Shown here piece by piece: positions 1-6,352 of a stretch of 27,527 bases of DNA. Within the stretch, counting starts at the first letter, position 1. Every line of letters begins with the position of its first letter. The position numbers and the translations under genes are program-made. The stretch comes from Bacteroidales bacterium (GTDB lineage Bacteria; Bacteroidota; Bacteroidia; Bacteroidales; UBA932): assembly GCA_017615435.1 (NCBI GenBank), contig JAGAAF010000001.1, positions 1 to 27,527 of the forward strand, read 5' to 3'. The notes beneath the pieces were generated by a model that saw only the letters and a program-made list of their open reading frames with translations, had not been told where the DNA came from and ran no database searches.

Positions 1-1
1 C

Positions 2-187
2 CGCGCCCTCATCCTCGTGCACAACCACCCCGCCGGCAACCCGGAGCCCTCCGCCGCCGACGTCTCCCGCACCCAGGCCCTCGTCCGTGCCGCCTCCGCC
101 GTGGACCTCCCCCTCCTCGACCACCTCATCCTCTCCGACGACTCCTATTATAGTTTCTCCGACGAGAAACTGTACTCCGCACTATAG
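2..187 (+). CDS. radC: RadC/JAB-domain protein, C-terminal fragment
   Basis: The gene enters from the left edge; 61 codons and a TAG stop are present. The translation carries the RadC-type JAMM metalloprotease signature: HNHPAGNPEPSAAD, with the His-x-His pair, the downstream Ser, and the Asp that would complete the Zn site. This is followed by the family's usual LLDHLIL segment and a short tail ending in KLYSAL. RadC proteins of Bacteroidota are JAB-domain proteins whose old DNA-repair assignment is doubtful, so no precise function is claimed. The N-terminal part lies outside the window. The gene converges on the minus-strand GH109-like gene, and a 105-bp repeat begins two bases after its stop. 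Confidence 0.85.
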   Translation, partial: RALILVHNHPAGNPEPSAADVSRTQALVRAASAVDLPLLDHLILSDDSYYSFSDEKLYSAL

Positions 188-188
188 A

Positions 189-293
189 CGTACACCAGAG
201 GGCCTTCTTGTGTACCAAATGCATTGAAACAGCAGTTTCGTACACCAAATGCCGTTCTGGTGTACCGTTTTCGATTCGGGTGCGATGTCGGGC
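189..293 (+). repeat. 105-bp two-hairpin repeat, copy 1
   Basis: Copy 1 of a repeat whose second copy lies inverted at 5896-6000. The two are the same length and differ at about 13 of 105 positions by my alignment. Each holds two hairpins built from GTACAC/GTGTAC arms, separated by CAAATGCATTGAAAC. The second hairpin has a perfect 8-bp stem (GTACACCA with TGGTGTAC). The end nearest 293 resembles the 3' end of tRNA-His. Both copies lie between convergent transcripts, so a terminator role is possible, but no U-run follows the stems. Confidence 0.85.
275..293 (-). other. tRNA-His 3'-end duplication (att-like)
   Basis: TTCGGGTGCGATGT at 275-288 is identical to 6214-6227, the complement of the tRNA-His 3' end plus four downstream bases. 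After one mismatch, GGGC also matches, giving 18 of 19. The orientation is the same as in the tRNA gene, as expected for the outer attachment site of an element integrated in a tRNA 3' end. No integrase is present between the two sites, so this would be a remnant. Alternatively it is only the edge of the 105-bp repeat. Confidence 0.4.
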
Positions 294-300
294 GGAAAAA

Positions 301-1488
301 TTATTTGCTCTTGCGGGTGAAATCGGGAACTTCGACGGGACAGGAGCCGCCTTCGAGGGATTTGCGCGAGAGTTCGGTGATGCAGCACCACTCGGCGAGG
401 TCGTAGACGTCCATATCCAGAGGAAGGCCGTTGTTCAGGCAGTAGATGATGCGGTAGTCCATCAGGAAGTCCATACCGTCGTGGCCACCGATGCGTCCGG
501 CCATTTCTTCGACCGAAGGAGTTAGGAACGGTGCGCGGTACTGCGCCATCAGCGCATCAAGTTCGGCCCCTTCATAGACCTTTTCTCCGGAGCCGTCGGC
601 GCAGCGCAGGCAGATCTGCGGAACGGGATACTTGCGCGCGAAGCCGTCCGTGCCCACGAGCTGGTAGCCGCGGTCGTACGGACGCGGGGTCATCACGTCG
701 TGCTGCAGGAGGATGGTCCTTCCGCGCGAAGTGCGTATCATAGTCATAGTGTGGTCGCCGCAACGGAAGTCAGCCGCTTCCTCGCCGGTCTGCTCCTTGA
801 GCTGGCGGGGTCCGTTGAAGGGGGCCGTGTCCATAGAGACGAGGGTCTCAAGCCTGTCGCCGCGATGGATGCCGAGCGCCTGGCAGACCGGGCCGAAGCC
901 GTGAGTGGGATAGAGGTCTCCACGGCAGTCGCGGTTAAGCTTTAAGCGCCAGTTGTCCGGGCCCCAGCGGCCTTCGAGGTTGTGGTGGTAGGAGCCCTCG
1001 GCGTGGATGATCTCGCCGAAAAGGCCGCGCCTGGCCATCTCCAAAGCGGTGAGCTCGAAGCGGTCGTAGCAGCAGTTTTCGAGGATGGTGCAATGACGGC
1101 GGGTGCGCTCTGCCGTGTTCACCAGCGCCCAACATTCATCGAGGGTGCGGGCGGACGGCACTTCGAGCGCGACGTGCTTGCCGTGTTCCATCGCATAGAC
1201 GGCGATCTCCACGTGCGAGCTCCAGTCAGTGCAGACGTAGACCAAGTCCACGGCCGGGTCCTCGCAGAGCGCGCGGTAGTCCGTGTATGCGGAAATGGGC
1301 TGCCCGGTATCGGGAGCCTCTGCCAAGCGGGAGCTCAGCAGTTCGCGGTTCACGTCGCAGACGGCCGGGACGTGGCAACCGGGCACGTGGGGCAAGCGGT
1401 CGAGGGCTTCTTTCCCCCGACCGCCTAAACCCACGATGCCTATGCCGACATCGGCAATGGGCTCCGCGTGGAACCGCAGCATTGTCAT
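301..1488 (-). CDS. Gfo/Idh/MocA-family protein, GH109-like (alpha-N-acetylgalactosaminidase type)
   Basis: 395 aa. The N-terminus has a Rossmann NAD-binding motif (GIVGLGGRG, about residues 17-25). The rest carries signatures I associate with GH109 glycosidases: ENCCYDRFE, WRLKLNRDCRGDLYPTHG, RGDRLETLVSM, and GDHTMTMIRTSRGRTILLQHD. GH109 enzymes cleave alpha-GalNAc using tightly bound NAD+ as redox cofactor. A longer frame to 1542 exists, but the start at 1488 is preferred. There the ATG overlaps the upstream TGA (ATGA), which implies translational coupling, and the Rossmann fold begins a normal distance after it. No Sec, Tat or lipoprotein signal is visible, whereas characterised GH109 enzymes are usually exported. 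Cytoplasmic action, feeding the adjacent NahK-like kinase, is my inference. A plain sugar oxidoreductase is the alternative. Confidence 0.75.
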   Translation of the reverse strand: MTMLRFHAEPIADVGIGIVGLGGRGKEALDRLPHVPGCHVPAVCDVNRELLSSRLAEAPDTGQPISAYTDYRALCEDPAVDLVYVCTDWSSHVEIAVYAMEHGKHVALEVPSARTLDECWALVNTAERTRRHCTILENCCYDRFELTALEMARRGLFGEIIHAEGSYHHNLEGRWGPDNWRLKLNRDCRGDLYPTHGFGPVCQALGIHRGDRLETLVSMDTAPFNGPRQLKEQTGEEAADFRCGDHTMTMIRTSRGRTILLQHDVMTPRPYDRGYQLVGTDGFARKYPVPQICLRCADGSGEKVYEGAELDALMAQYRAPFLTPSVEEMAGRIGGHDGMDFLMDYRIIYCLNNGLPLDMDVYDLAEWCCITELSRKSLEGGSCPVEVPDFTRKSK

Positions 1489-2564
1489 AGCTGAGCTATA
1501 AACTTCTTCATATAATCCATATTCGCGAGCGCGCTGCGCCACAGCGCCATCTGGTTGCGCGTGCGGACGAGGTTGTGCTCCGGATAACGGATCTTGTAAT
1601 AGGTGTCGCCGTTGATATAGTCAGCGAAGAAGCGGACCGCCTGCATAAACGGGAAAAGAAGTGCTCCAAACGGGAGGTTATCCCTTTCGATCGGGGTGAG
1701 GAAGGTCGCGCCCTTGATGTAACCTTTCGTGAAGGCCTCGAAAATGTCCAGCCTGAATGCAACCTTGTCGATGGCGGGGTCTTCCTCGGCCACGGTGTTC
1801 GCTGCGGTGCGCAGGAAGTCGCCGTAGTCGGAGAAGACGTAGCTCGGCATCACGGTGTCAAGGTCGATGACGCATAGGACGTGGCCTTCGGCATCGAAGA
1901 GCATATTGCTGATTTTCGTGTCGCAGTGGCAGATGCGCTTGGGGAGTTTGCCCTCGCGGTGCAGACGCTCGGCCATACACATTTCGTCCACGTGTTCCCT
2001 GATTTCAGCGAGAATCGCCTGGACCTCGGGGTCCTTGAGCCTGCCGGCCTTGTCAGCGGCCACAGCCTCCTCGAGTTGGCGAGCGCGCAGTTCCATATTG
2101 TGGAAATCAGGAATGACCTCTCCGATGGGCTCCTTGATGTCAGCGAGCATAGCCTCGAAGTTACCGAAGTTCTCGCCGGCGAACTCCGAATACTTGGGAG
2201 TCACGGAGTCGTAGGTGAAGGAATCCTTGATGAATACGGAGATTCTCCAATAGGTCTGTCCGTCCGTCCAATAGGTCTTTTCGGAGTCCTTCAGGGGGAT
2301 GAAACGAAGGACCTTGCGGTCGATGTCCTTCTCTCCTTTCGCTTCGAGCTTGCGGCGGATATGGGCCGTGACGGCTTCTAGGTTGTGCTGAAGAAGGTCA
2401 ACATCCTGGAAGATGGCGTTGTTGATGCGCTGGAGGACGTAATTGGGGGCGTCGCCCTCGGTCTTCACGACATAAGTGTCGTTGATAAGGCCGTTGCCGA
2501 GGGGCTTGATCTCGATGACCTTCCCTTCGAGGCGGAATTGTCCGACTATCTCGTTTGTATTCAT
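1485..2564 (-). CDS. nahK: N-acetylhexosamine 1-kinase homologue (APH-fold phosphotransferase)
   Basis: 359 aa, the same length as the bifidobacterial NahK I recall, and similar along its whole length. Shared segments include YVLQRINNAIFQD near residue 42, HCDTKISNMLF at 213-223, VIDLDTVMP at 232-240, and YPEHNLVRTR near the C-terminus. The aminoglycoside-phosphotransferase catalytic loop is intact: H213-x-D215 with N220, then metal-binding D234/D236. NahK phosphorylates GlcNAc or GalNAc at C1 using ATP, making the sugar 1-phosphate for UDP-sugar synthesis. The gene starts six bases after the stop of the barrel gene, and its stop overlaps the start of the GH109-like gene by ATGA. An intracellular GalNAc salvage pair is the simplest reading. 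Exact sugar specificity cannot be read from sequence. Confidence 0.82.
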   Translation of the reverse strand: MNTNEIVGQFRLEGKVIEIKPLGNGLINDTYVVKTEGDAPNYVLQRINNAIFQDVDLLQHNLEAVTAHIRRKLEAKGEKDIDRKVLRFIPLKDSEKTYWTDGQTYWRISVFIKDSFTYDSVTPKYSEFAGENFGNFEAMLADIKEPIGEVIPDFHNMELRARQLEEAVAADKAGRLKDPEVQAILAEIREHVDEMCMAERLHREGKLPKRICHCDTKISNMLFDAEGHVLCVIDLDTVMPSYVFSDYGDFLRTAANTVAEEDPAIDKVAFRLDIFEAFTKGYIKGATFLTPIERDNLPFGALLFPFMQAVRFFADYINGDTYYKIRYPEHNLVRTRNQMALWRSALANMDYMKKFIAQL

Positions 2565-2570
2565 ATTATC

Positions 2571-4004
2571 CTAGAACTGATAGTTGATACCGATACCAAG
2601 CCAGAGACCCGCGTCCATACCTTCGGTGAAGCACTTCGCGAAGTCTACTGAAACGATGAAGTTCTGGTTCATAGCGATCTTCAGACCGGCACCGCCGCTG
2701 TAGATAAGCCTGTGGATCTTAGCCGGGTCGTAGATAGGGGTGAGGTTGGTAGGATCCGTTTCTCCAAGAAGGGCGTTGAAAACGGGATCGTAGACCTTTC
2801 CGTCAGGAGCGGCTATGCTTTCCATTGCCGCGGCTTTGTAGGGTTTGGTGATGATACCTGCATCGAAGAACGGATTCACTGCGATGTAGAAGTACTGATT
2901 TGCAAGGGTGAACTTCACGAGCTTGATACGGAGTTCGGTGTTCGCCCAAGCCATACCGTCGGCCAGGACGCGGTTCTCACGGAGACCGCGGATGGTGTTG
3001 CTGGAGCCGAAGCCCTCGGAGATCATATTACGCTGGACGAGCAGAGGGTTGTTCTGAACCATAAACAGAGGGGTCTCTCCTGCGATGGTGTGCTGCAATG
3101 CGAGACGGTATGCGAAGACCGGGCGTCCTGCAGGGGTGAAGTCGATAGGAATCGAAATGTACTGGCGGAAATAGGCGCACAGCTTGAGGTAAGGGCTGCC
3201 GATGAAGTTTCCGTTCAGGTAAGCCTCTGCCCAGATTCCCTTGTTAGGAGCAGCCTCCATATCGCGGGTGTCGTAGACGAGTCCGGCATTGAACTCCAGG
3301 GAGACACCGCCGTCCTTTTCAGCATCGGTGAGAACTCCCTGTTCGCTGAGGAAGTGGTAGAGAGTGGAGGTGGTGTTGTAATACCTCTTGTTGCCGTCCA
3401 CATCCACACCGTTATCCTTCATATCGCCGAGATTCCACTTCCAGAAGTTCATACCGGCTGCCCAGTTGAGATTATCGGTGAGTTTACCCTGGAAGTTTGC
3501 GAGGATACGGAGCATCTCGCGGCTCATTCCATAGTAGTTGATGTTAGAAAGGGTAGGATCAGTGATGGATGTAGGAATAGTCCTGTCCCTGTTACCCCAT
3601 ACGTGGTTATCACCAAAATAATTCTGGGTGCCTTGAGTTGCGGCTGCGCCGTTGAAGCCCCAGAGGCTGTACAGCGGGTCGTTCATATACGTGACCGACG
3701 CATTCACACGCATATTCGGGATGAGATACTTGGAGTCGTAGGCCAGATAAAGGCGCATACGGTGACTGTGCGTGAAGTAGGAACCTTCCCAGCTGATTTT
3801 GTGCAGGGGATCCGGATAGGTGCCGCCGTCGCCGTAGTAATAGACATCGCCGAAAGCGCCGGCCTGGAAGCCGTTGTCAACTGAAAAAGTAGCGGTAGGA
3901 AGTACACCGAAAGACCAACCGGTCTTCATTTCTTTCTCCTCTTCCTGCGCGAAAGCGCTGAGGCAAAGAGCTGCTGCTGCAAGAACAGCAAGTAATTTTT
4001 TCAT
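2571..4004 (-). CDS. BamA/TamA-type (Omp85) outer-membrane barrel without POTRA domains
   Basis: 477 aa. A clear Sec signal peptide (MKKLLAVLAAAALCLSAFAQ, about residues 1-20) is followed directly by barrel sequence rich in alternating aromatic strands. The segment FGSSNTIRGLRENRVL matches the conserved L6 (V/I)RG region of the surface-antigen D15/Omp85 barrel. The chain ends in NYQF, a typical aromatic BamA-recognition terminus. There is no room for N-terminal POTRA domains, so it is unlikely to be the essential BamA. POTRA-less Omp85-like barrels are common in Bacteroidales and mostly uncharacterised. It is first in the operon with nahK and the GH109-like gene, with its own promoter at 4041-4072. 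A link to glycan uptake is speculative. Confidence 0.75.
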   Translation of the reverse strand: MKKLLAVLAAAALCLSAFAQEEEKEMKTGWSFGVLPTATFSVDNGFQAGAFGDVYYYGDGGTYPDPLHKISWEGSYFTHSHRMRLYLAYDSKYLIPNMRVNASVTYMNDPLYSLWGFNGAAATQGTQNYFGDNHVWGNRDRTIPTSITDPTLSNINYYGMSREMLRILANFQGKLTDNLNWAAGMNFWKWNLGDMKDNGVDVDGNKRYYNTTSTLYHFLSEQGVLTDAEKDGGVSLEFNAGLVYDTRDMEAAPNKGIWAEAYLNGNFIGSPYLKLCAYFRQYISIPIDFTPAGRPVFAYRLALQHTIAGETPLFMVQNNPLLVQRNMISEGFGSSNTIRGLRENRVLADGMAWANTELRIKLVKFTLANQYFYIAVNPFFDAGIITKPYKAAAMESIAAPDGKVYDPVFNALLGETDPTNLTPIYDPAKIHRLIYSGGAGLKIAMNQNFIVSVDFAKCFTEGMDAGLWLGIGINYQF

Positions 4005-4040
4005 ACAGTTATTGTTTTAGAATTAAAAATTTCAAGTTTA

Positions 4041-4072
4041 CAAATATAATCATTTTGCCGACCACCGCCAAA
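4041..4072 (-). promoter_or_regulatory. Bacteroidota promoter of the barrel-nahK-GH109 operon
   Basis: On the minus strand, -33 TTTG (4072-4069), 20 bases, then -7 TATATTTG (4048-4041). This fits the Bacteroidota consensus TTTG-N19-21-TAnnTTTG. The predicted leader to the ATG at 4004 is about 30 bases. Confidence 0.75.
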
Positions 4073-4091
4073 TCCCCCTTGCCGTCCCACC

Positions 4092-4198
4092 CGTGGCGCG
4101 TAACTCCCTGCAACACAGCAATTTACTCAAACTCGACTCCGCGATTTTTTGAGTCGTGTTTTAGCAATTCACTGATTATTAATTAATTACGTGCCACG
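4092..4198. repeat. 107-bp palindromic repeat, copy A (type I)
   Basis: Imperfect palindrome centred on 4145. Outer arms run from CGTGGCGCGTAAC to its near-complement ending GTGCCACG. The inner stem is AAACTCGACTC (4129-4139) with GAGTCGTGTTT (4151-4161). It lies between the divergent barrel operon and the serpin. Its right end is 15 bases before the serpin -7 box, where a -33 element would normally sit. Confidence 0.85.
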
Positions 4199-4213
4199 GG
4201 CAACAATATTTAG

Positions 4214-4221
4214 TATATTTG
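4214..4221 (+). promoter_or_regulatory. -7 box of the serpin promoter
   Basis: TATATTTG matches TAnnTTTG. There is no TTTG at the expected -33 distance, because the palindrome copy A occupies that position. The serpin ATG follows 15 bases later, so the leader should be very short. Confidence 0.6.
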
Positions 4222-4236
4222 CATCATAATATTACT

Positions 4237-5538
4237 ATGAAGAAGATAGCTATCAGTTTTGCGGCTGGTCTTGCAGCGCTGTTCGCCTGCACTCCGGCAA
4301 ATAATGAATCGGTGAAGAATCCTATCGCCGTCGCTTCCCCCACCCCCACCGAGCAGATCACTAAAGTGACTCTGACAGATGCCCAGTTGGGCTATTCAGA
4401 TGGCGCGAATGTGATGGCGTTCCGCCTGCTGAAGCAGCTCTACGAGGGCTCGGATATGGTCTGCTCCCCGCTCAGCCTTCAGTATGCACTTGCTATGACG
4501 GCCAACGGCGCAACAGGCGAGACTCTGCAGGAAATAATCGACTTCCTGGGCTATGGAGCCGACGGGATAGACGCCCTCAACGAGTACTGCAAGATTCTGA
4601 TGGAGCAGCTGCCCGCTGTCTCACTTCAGGCAAAGCTAAAGGTGACTAACGCGTTGCTGGTGAACGACGAGTTCCCGCTTCTCCCTTCTTTCCAGAAGAA
4701 GGTGGAAGAGAACTACTACGCCGCTGTCGAGAACACGGACTTTTCCGACCCCTCGCTGATTGCCGCCCGCATCAACGACTGGGCGAAACGCAACACGGAC
4801 GGATTTCTCGACAAAGTCCTTAACCCCGAAGATATACACGAAGATGCCGTTGCCTTCCTGATGAACGCTCTCTACTTCAAGGCGAAATGGGCCGGCAGCG
4901 AGTATGATCCGATGTTCACGGAAGAAGGCACCTACGAAGACGACTTCAAATGTACGGGCACGGCCTCGAAGAAAGTGAAATATATGCAGACCTCGGGCGA
5001 CTACCACTACGCTGAATTTGAGGATTTCAAAGTGCTGGCTCTTCCTTTTGCCCGCTACAAGTACTATATGTATTTCCTTCTCCCCAAGAATAACAATCTG
5101 GATGAAGTGATCGGAAAGATCACCGATATCACCTGGAAAGATATCACATCCGCTCTTAAGACTGGCTACGAAGTCCACGTCAAGCTTCCGAAGTTCGATA
5201 TCGAGAACAAATACGACTTGAGTGGTGCTTTGAAGGCGTTGGGAGTGCAGCGAGCATTCCAGATGCGCTCTGCAGAATTCGACAATATGTTCGCCCCCAA
5301 GGAAGAAGAATACAACTACGCTATCGCCAACGTGATCCAGAAGGCAAAGATCTCAGTCGCCGAATGGGGCACCGAAGCCGCTGCGGTAACGGTCGTGCAG
5401 ATGTACGCAGAAGGCGCCTGCCCTCCCGAAGAAGAGCCCAAGACCGTCTGGTTCGTCGCTGATCACCCCTTCGCTTTCTTCATCGCCGAATCCTCCTCCA
5501 ACACCATCCTCTTCGAAGGGACCTTCACGGGGAAATAA
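4237..5538 (+). CDS. Serpin-family protease inhibitor, lipoprotein
   Basis: 433 aa. The lipoprotein signal ends LAALFAC with the lipid-bearing Cys at residue 18. The serpin fold covers the remainder, with recognisable VCSPLSLQYALAMTANGA, NALYFKAKW, YYMYFLLPK and a C-terminal DHPFAFFIAE...ILFEGTF. The reactive-centre hinge is E-W-G-T-E-A-A-A-V-T (376-385). The G-T-E-A-A-A pattern of small residues is typical of inhibitory serpins. Counting P17 as E376 puts P1 near E392, an acidic or small-residue bait; this assignment is approximate. Serpins trap serine or cysteine proteases by loop insertion, and surface serpins occur in gut and oral Bacteroidales. A TTG frame opening exists 18 bases upstream, but ATG at 4237 gives the normal signal peptide. 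The gene is monocistronic, between two palindromic repeats. Confidence 0.9.
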   Translation: MKKIAISFAAGLAALFACTPANNESVKNPIAVASPTPTEQITKVTLTDAQLGYSDGANVMAFRLLKQLYEGSDMVCSPLSLQYALAMTANGATGETLQEIIDFLGYGADGIDALNEYCKILMEQLPAVSLQAKLKVTNALLVNDEFPLLPSFQKKVEENYYAAVENTDFSDPSLIAARINDWAKRNTDGFLDKVLNPEDIHEDAVAFLMNALYFKAKWAGSEYDPMFTEEGTYEDDFKCTGTASKKVKYMQTSGDYHYAEFEDFKVLALPFARYKYYMYFLLPKNNNLDEVIGKITDITWKDITSALKTGYEVHVKLPKFDIENKYDLSGALKALGVQRAFQMRSAEFDNMFAPKEEEYNYAIANVIQKAKISVAEWGTEAAAVTVVQMYAEGACPPEEEPKTVWFVADHPFAFFIAESSSNTILFEGTFTGK

Positions 5539-5548
5539 TAAATTGATG

Positions 5549-5656
5549 CGTGGGGGCTAAGCCCTTGTTAACTAGCGAGTTAACGCAATTAGGTCCGCCA
5601 TTTTTGGCGGACCTAATTTGTTTAATTGCCTGGTAATAAGCAACTTATCCTCCACG
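5549..5656. repeat. 108-bp palindromic repeat, copy B (type II)
   Basis: Starts ten bases after the serpin stop. Outer arms are CGTGGGGGCTAAG and its near-complement CTTATCCTCCACG. The centre is a perfect 14-bp stem AATTAGGTCCGCCA with a TTTT loop. It belongs to the same family as copies A, C, D and F but has a different core. The left arm CGTGGGGGCTAAGCCCTTG matches the inverted right arm of copy E at 18 of 19 positions. Confidence 0.85.
5587..5618. terminator. Perfect 14-bp hairpin, likely serpin terminator
   Basis: AATTAGGTCCGCCA, loop TTTT, then the exact complement. The A/T-rich stem base supplies a weak U tract in both directions. It is the core of palindrome copy B, and it is the only strong hairpin directly after the serpin gene. 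Confidence 0.55.
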
Positions 5657-5696
5657 GCACTCTCGAAACAATCAGCCCGAATAGAGCTTAGAGACC

Positions 5697-5803
5697 CGTG
5701 GCGACTAAGTGCCTAATATACAGTAAGTTGCTAAAACTCGACTCCGTGATTCTCGGAGTCGTGTTTCAGGAATTAGCTGATAATCAGCGAGTTACGCGCC
5801 ACG
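5697..5803. repeat. 107-bp palindromic repeat, copy C (type I)
   Basis: Centred on 5750. Left end CGTGGCGACTAAG, right end GTTACGCGCCACG. The core stem is AAACTCGACTCCG with CGGAGTCGTGTTT. It sits 40 bases after copy B, in the convergent gap between the serpin and tRNA-His. The right arm contains CTGATAATCAGC, itself a small palindrome shared with other copies. Confidence 0.85.
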
Positions 5804-5836
5804 CCGGCCGGACAAATGAGGGCGGTGAGTCTGTAA

Positions 5837-5909
5837 GTGCGATGGGAGGCCGGGGGGGGGTGAGGGGGTACGCCCCCTCATTCGATGTCGGGGCTGCCCC
5901 GCATCGCAC
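5837..5909. other. G-rich palindromic block with GTGCGATG ends
   Basis: GTGCGATGGG at 5837-5846 pairs with CCCCGCATCGCAC at 5897-5909. Inside is a perfect TGAGGGGG-TACG-CCCCCTCA hairpin (5861-5880), preceded by a run of nine or more G. No coding sequence is supported. It adjoins, and partly overlaps, the second 105-bp repeat. Confidence 0.6.
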
Positions 5910-6000
5910 ACGAAATGAAAACGGTACACCAGAACGGCATTTGGTGTACGAAACGGTTGTTTCAATGCATTTGGTACATGAAATGGCCCCCTGGTGTACG
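5896..6000 (-). repeat. 105-bp two-hairpin repeat, copy 2 (inverted)
   Basis: Reverse-complement copy of 189-293, of exactly equal length. The stretch from CGTACACCAAATGCC through TGTACCGTTTTC is identical in both. The perfect-stem hairpin is at 5924-5949 on this copy. One of the window's two CATG sites lies here (5977-5980), at a position where copy 1 differs. It lies between the serpin (plus) and tRNA-His (minus), again a convergent gap. Confidence 0.85.
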
Positions 6001-6015
6001 AAAACAACGGATGGA

Positions 6016-6180
6016 GGCGAGAATCGCCGACAGCGCCATCAGGCGCGTGCCGTGAGGGAGGAGCGATGCGACGACCGGAAGGCACCCGGCGAAGCATAGC
6101 GGAGACGGCATGCCCCGGCGGGGCAGCTGCGAAGCAGCGGGGGTAATAGTGCGAGCTTCGCGCAGCGAAGCACATCGCAC
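6016..6180. repeat. Array of short perfect hairpins upstream of the tRNA-His terminator
   Basis: Five compact inverted repeats with loops of 3-4 bases: GGCGA-gaa-TCGCC (6016-6028), GCGCC-atca-GGCGC (6033-6046), TGCCCC-ggc-GGGGCA (6111-6125), GCTGC-gaa-GCAGC (6126-6138), and one at 6149-6180 that closes with a further GTGCGA...CATCGCAC pair. The interval holds no supported gene. The second CATG of the window is at 6109-6112. Confidence 0.65.
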
Positions 6181-6182
6181 AC

Positions 6183-6207
6183 GAAAAAAGCCGCTCGGAT
6201 GAGCGGC
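6183..6207 (-). terminator. Rho-independent terminator of tRNA-His
   Basis: On the minus strand, GCCGCTC-ATCC-GAGCGGC is followed by six T. It begins about ten bases after the tRNA 3' end. A weaker T run also follows the hairpin on the plus strand, so it may act in both directions. Confidence 0.85.
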
Positions 6208-6217
6208 CGGTTTTTCG

Positions 6218-6291
6218 GGTGCGATGTGGGGCTCGAACCCACGACAACCAGAACCACAATCTGGTGCTCTACCAACTGAACTAATCGCACC
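6218..6291 (-). tRNA. tRNA-His (anticodon GTG)
   Basis: Read on the minus strand, the 74-base sequence starts with the tRNA-His-specific extra G at -1, followed by a seven-pair acceptor stem GTGCGAT/ATCGCAC and C73. The D arm contains AGTTCAGTTGGTAGAGC. The anticodon arm is CCAGA-TTGTGGT-TCTGG, giving GTG. The T arm contains GGGTTCGAGCCCC. The 3' CCA is not encoded; the genome reads CGA there. A promoter and a terminator bracket it as a single-gene unit. The 3' end is duplicated at 275-293. Confidence 0.97.
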
Positions 6292-6307
6292 GTGTTAGAG
6301 AGGACTG

Positions 6308-6338
6308 CAAAGGTAGAGATATTTTTGGAAATTCCAAA
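6308..6338 (-). promoter_or_regulatory. Promoter of tRNA-His
   Basis: On the minus strand, TTTG (6338-6335), 19 bases, then TACCTTTG (6315-6308). This is an excellent match to the Bacteroidota consensus. The tRNA 5' end lies 16 bases after the -7 box. Confidence 0.8.
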
Positions 6339-6342
6339 TATC
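6318..6342. terminator. AT-rich palindrome after the small lipoprotein gene
   Basis: GATATTTTTGGAA and TTCCAAATATC form an inverted repeat about a dozen bases after the stop at 6353. It could end the lipoprotein transcript, but it also overlaps the -33 element of the tRNA-His promoter, so it could equally be an operator. Confidence 0.35.
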
Positions 6343-6352
6343 TGCTACCCCG

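Noticed and set aside
1489..1542. Longer N-terminus of the GH109-like protein from 1542
   Set aside because: The 18 extra residues are the other-frame reading of the nahK 3' end; the ATGA junction at 1488 is the usual coupled start.
4219..4236. TTG start six codons upstream for the serpin
   Set aside because: It overlaps the -7 box TATATTTG and would extend the signal peptide with MHHNIT; the ATG at 4237 gives a standard lipoprotein signal.
189..6000. Composite transposon bounded by insertion sequences
   Set aside because: The inverted 105-bp repeats hold no transposase and none is encoded between them, so only a repeat pair is claimed.
5698..6290. Frames of 72 to 155 codons across the repeat block and tRNA-His
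   Set aside because: They cross two repeat families and the tRNA gene; composition-driven and without a recognisable domain.
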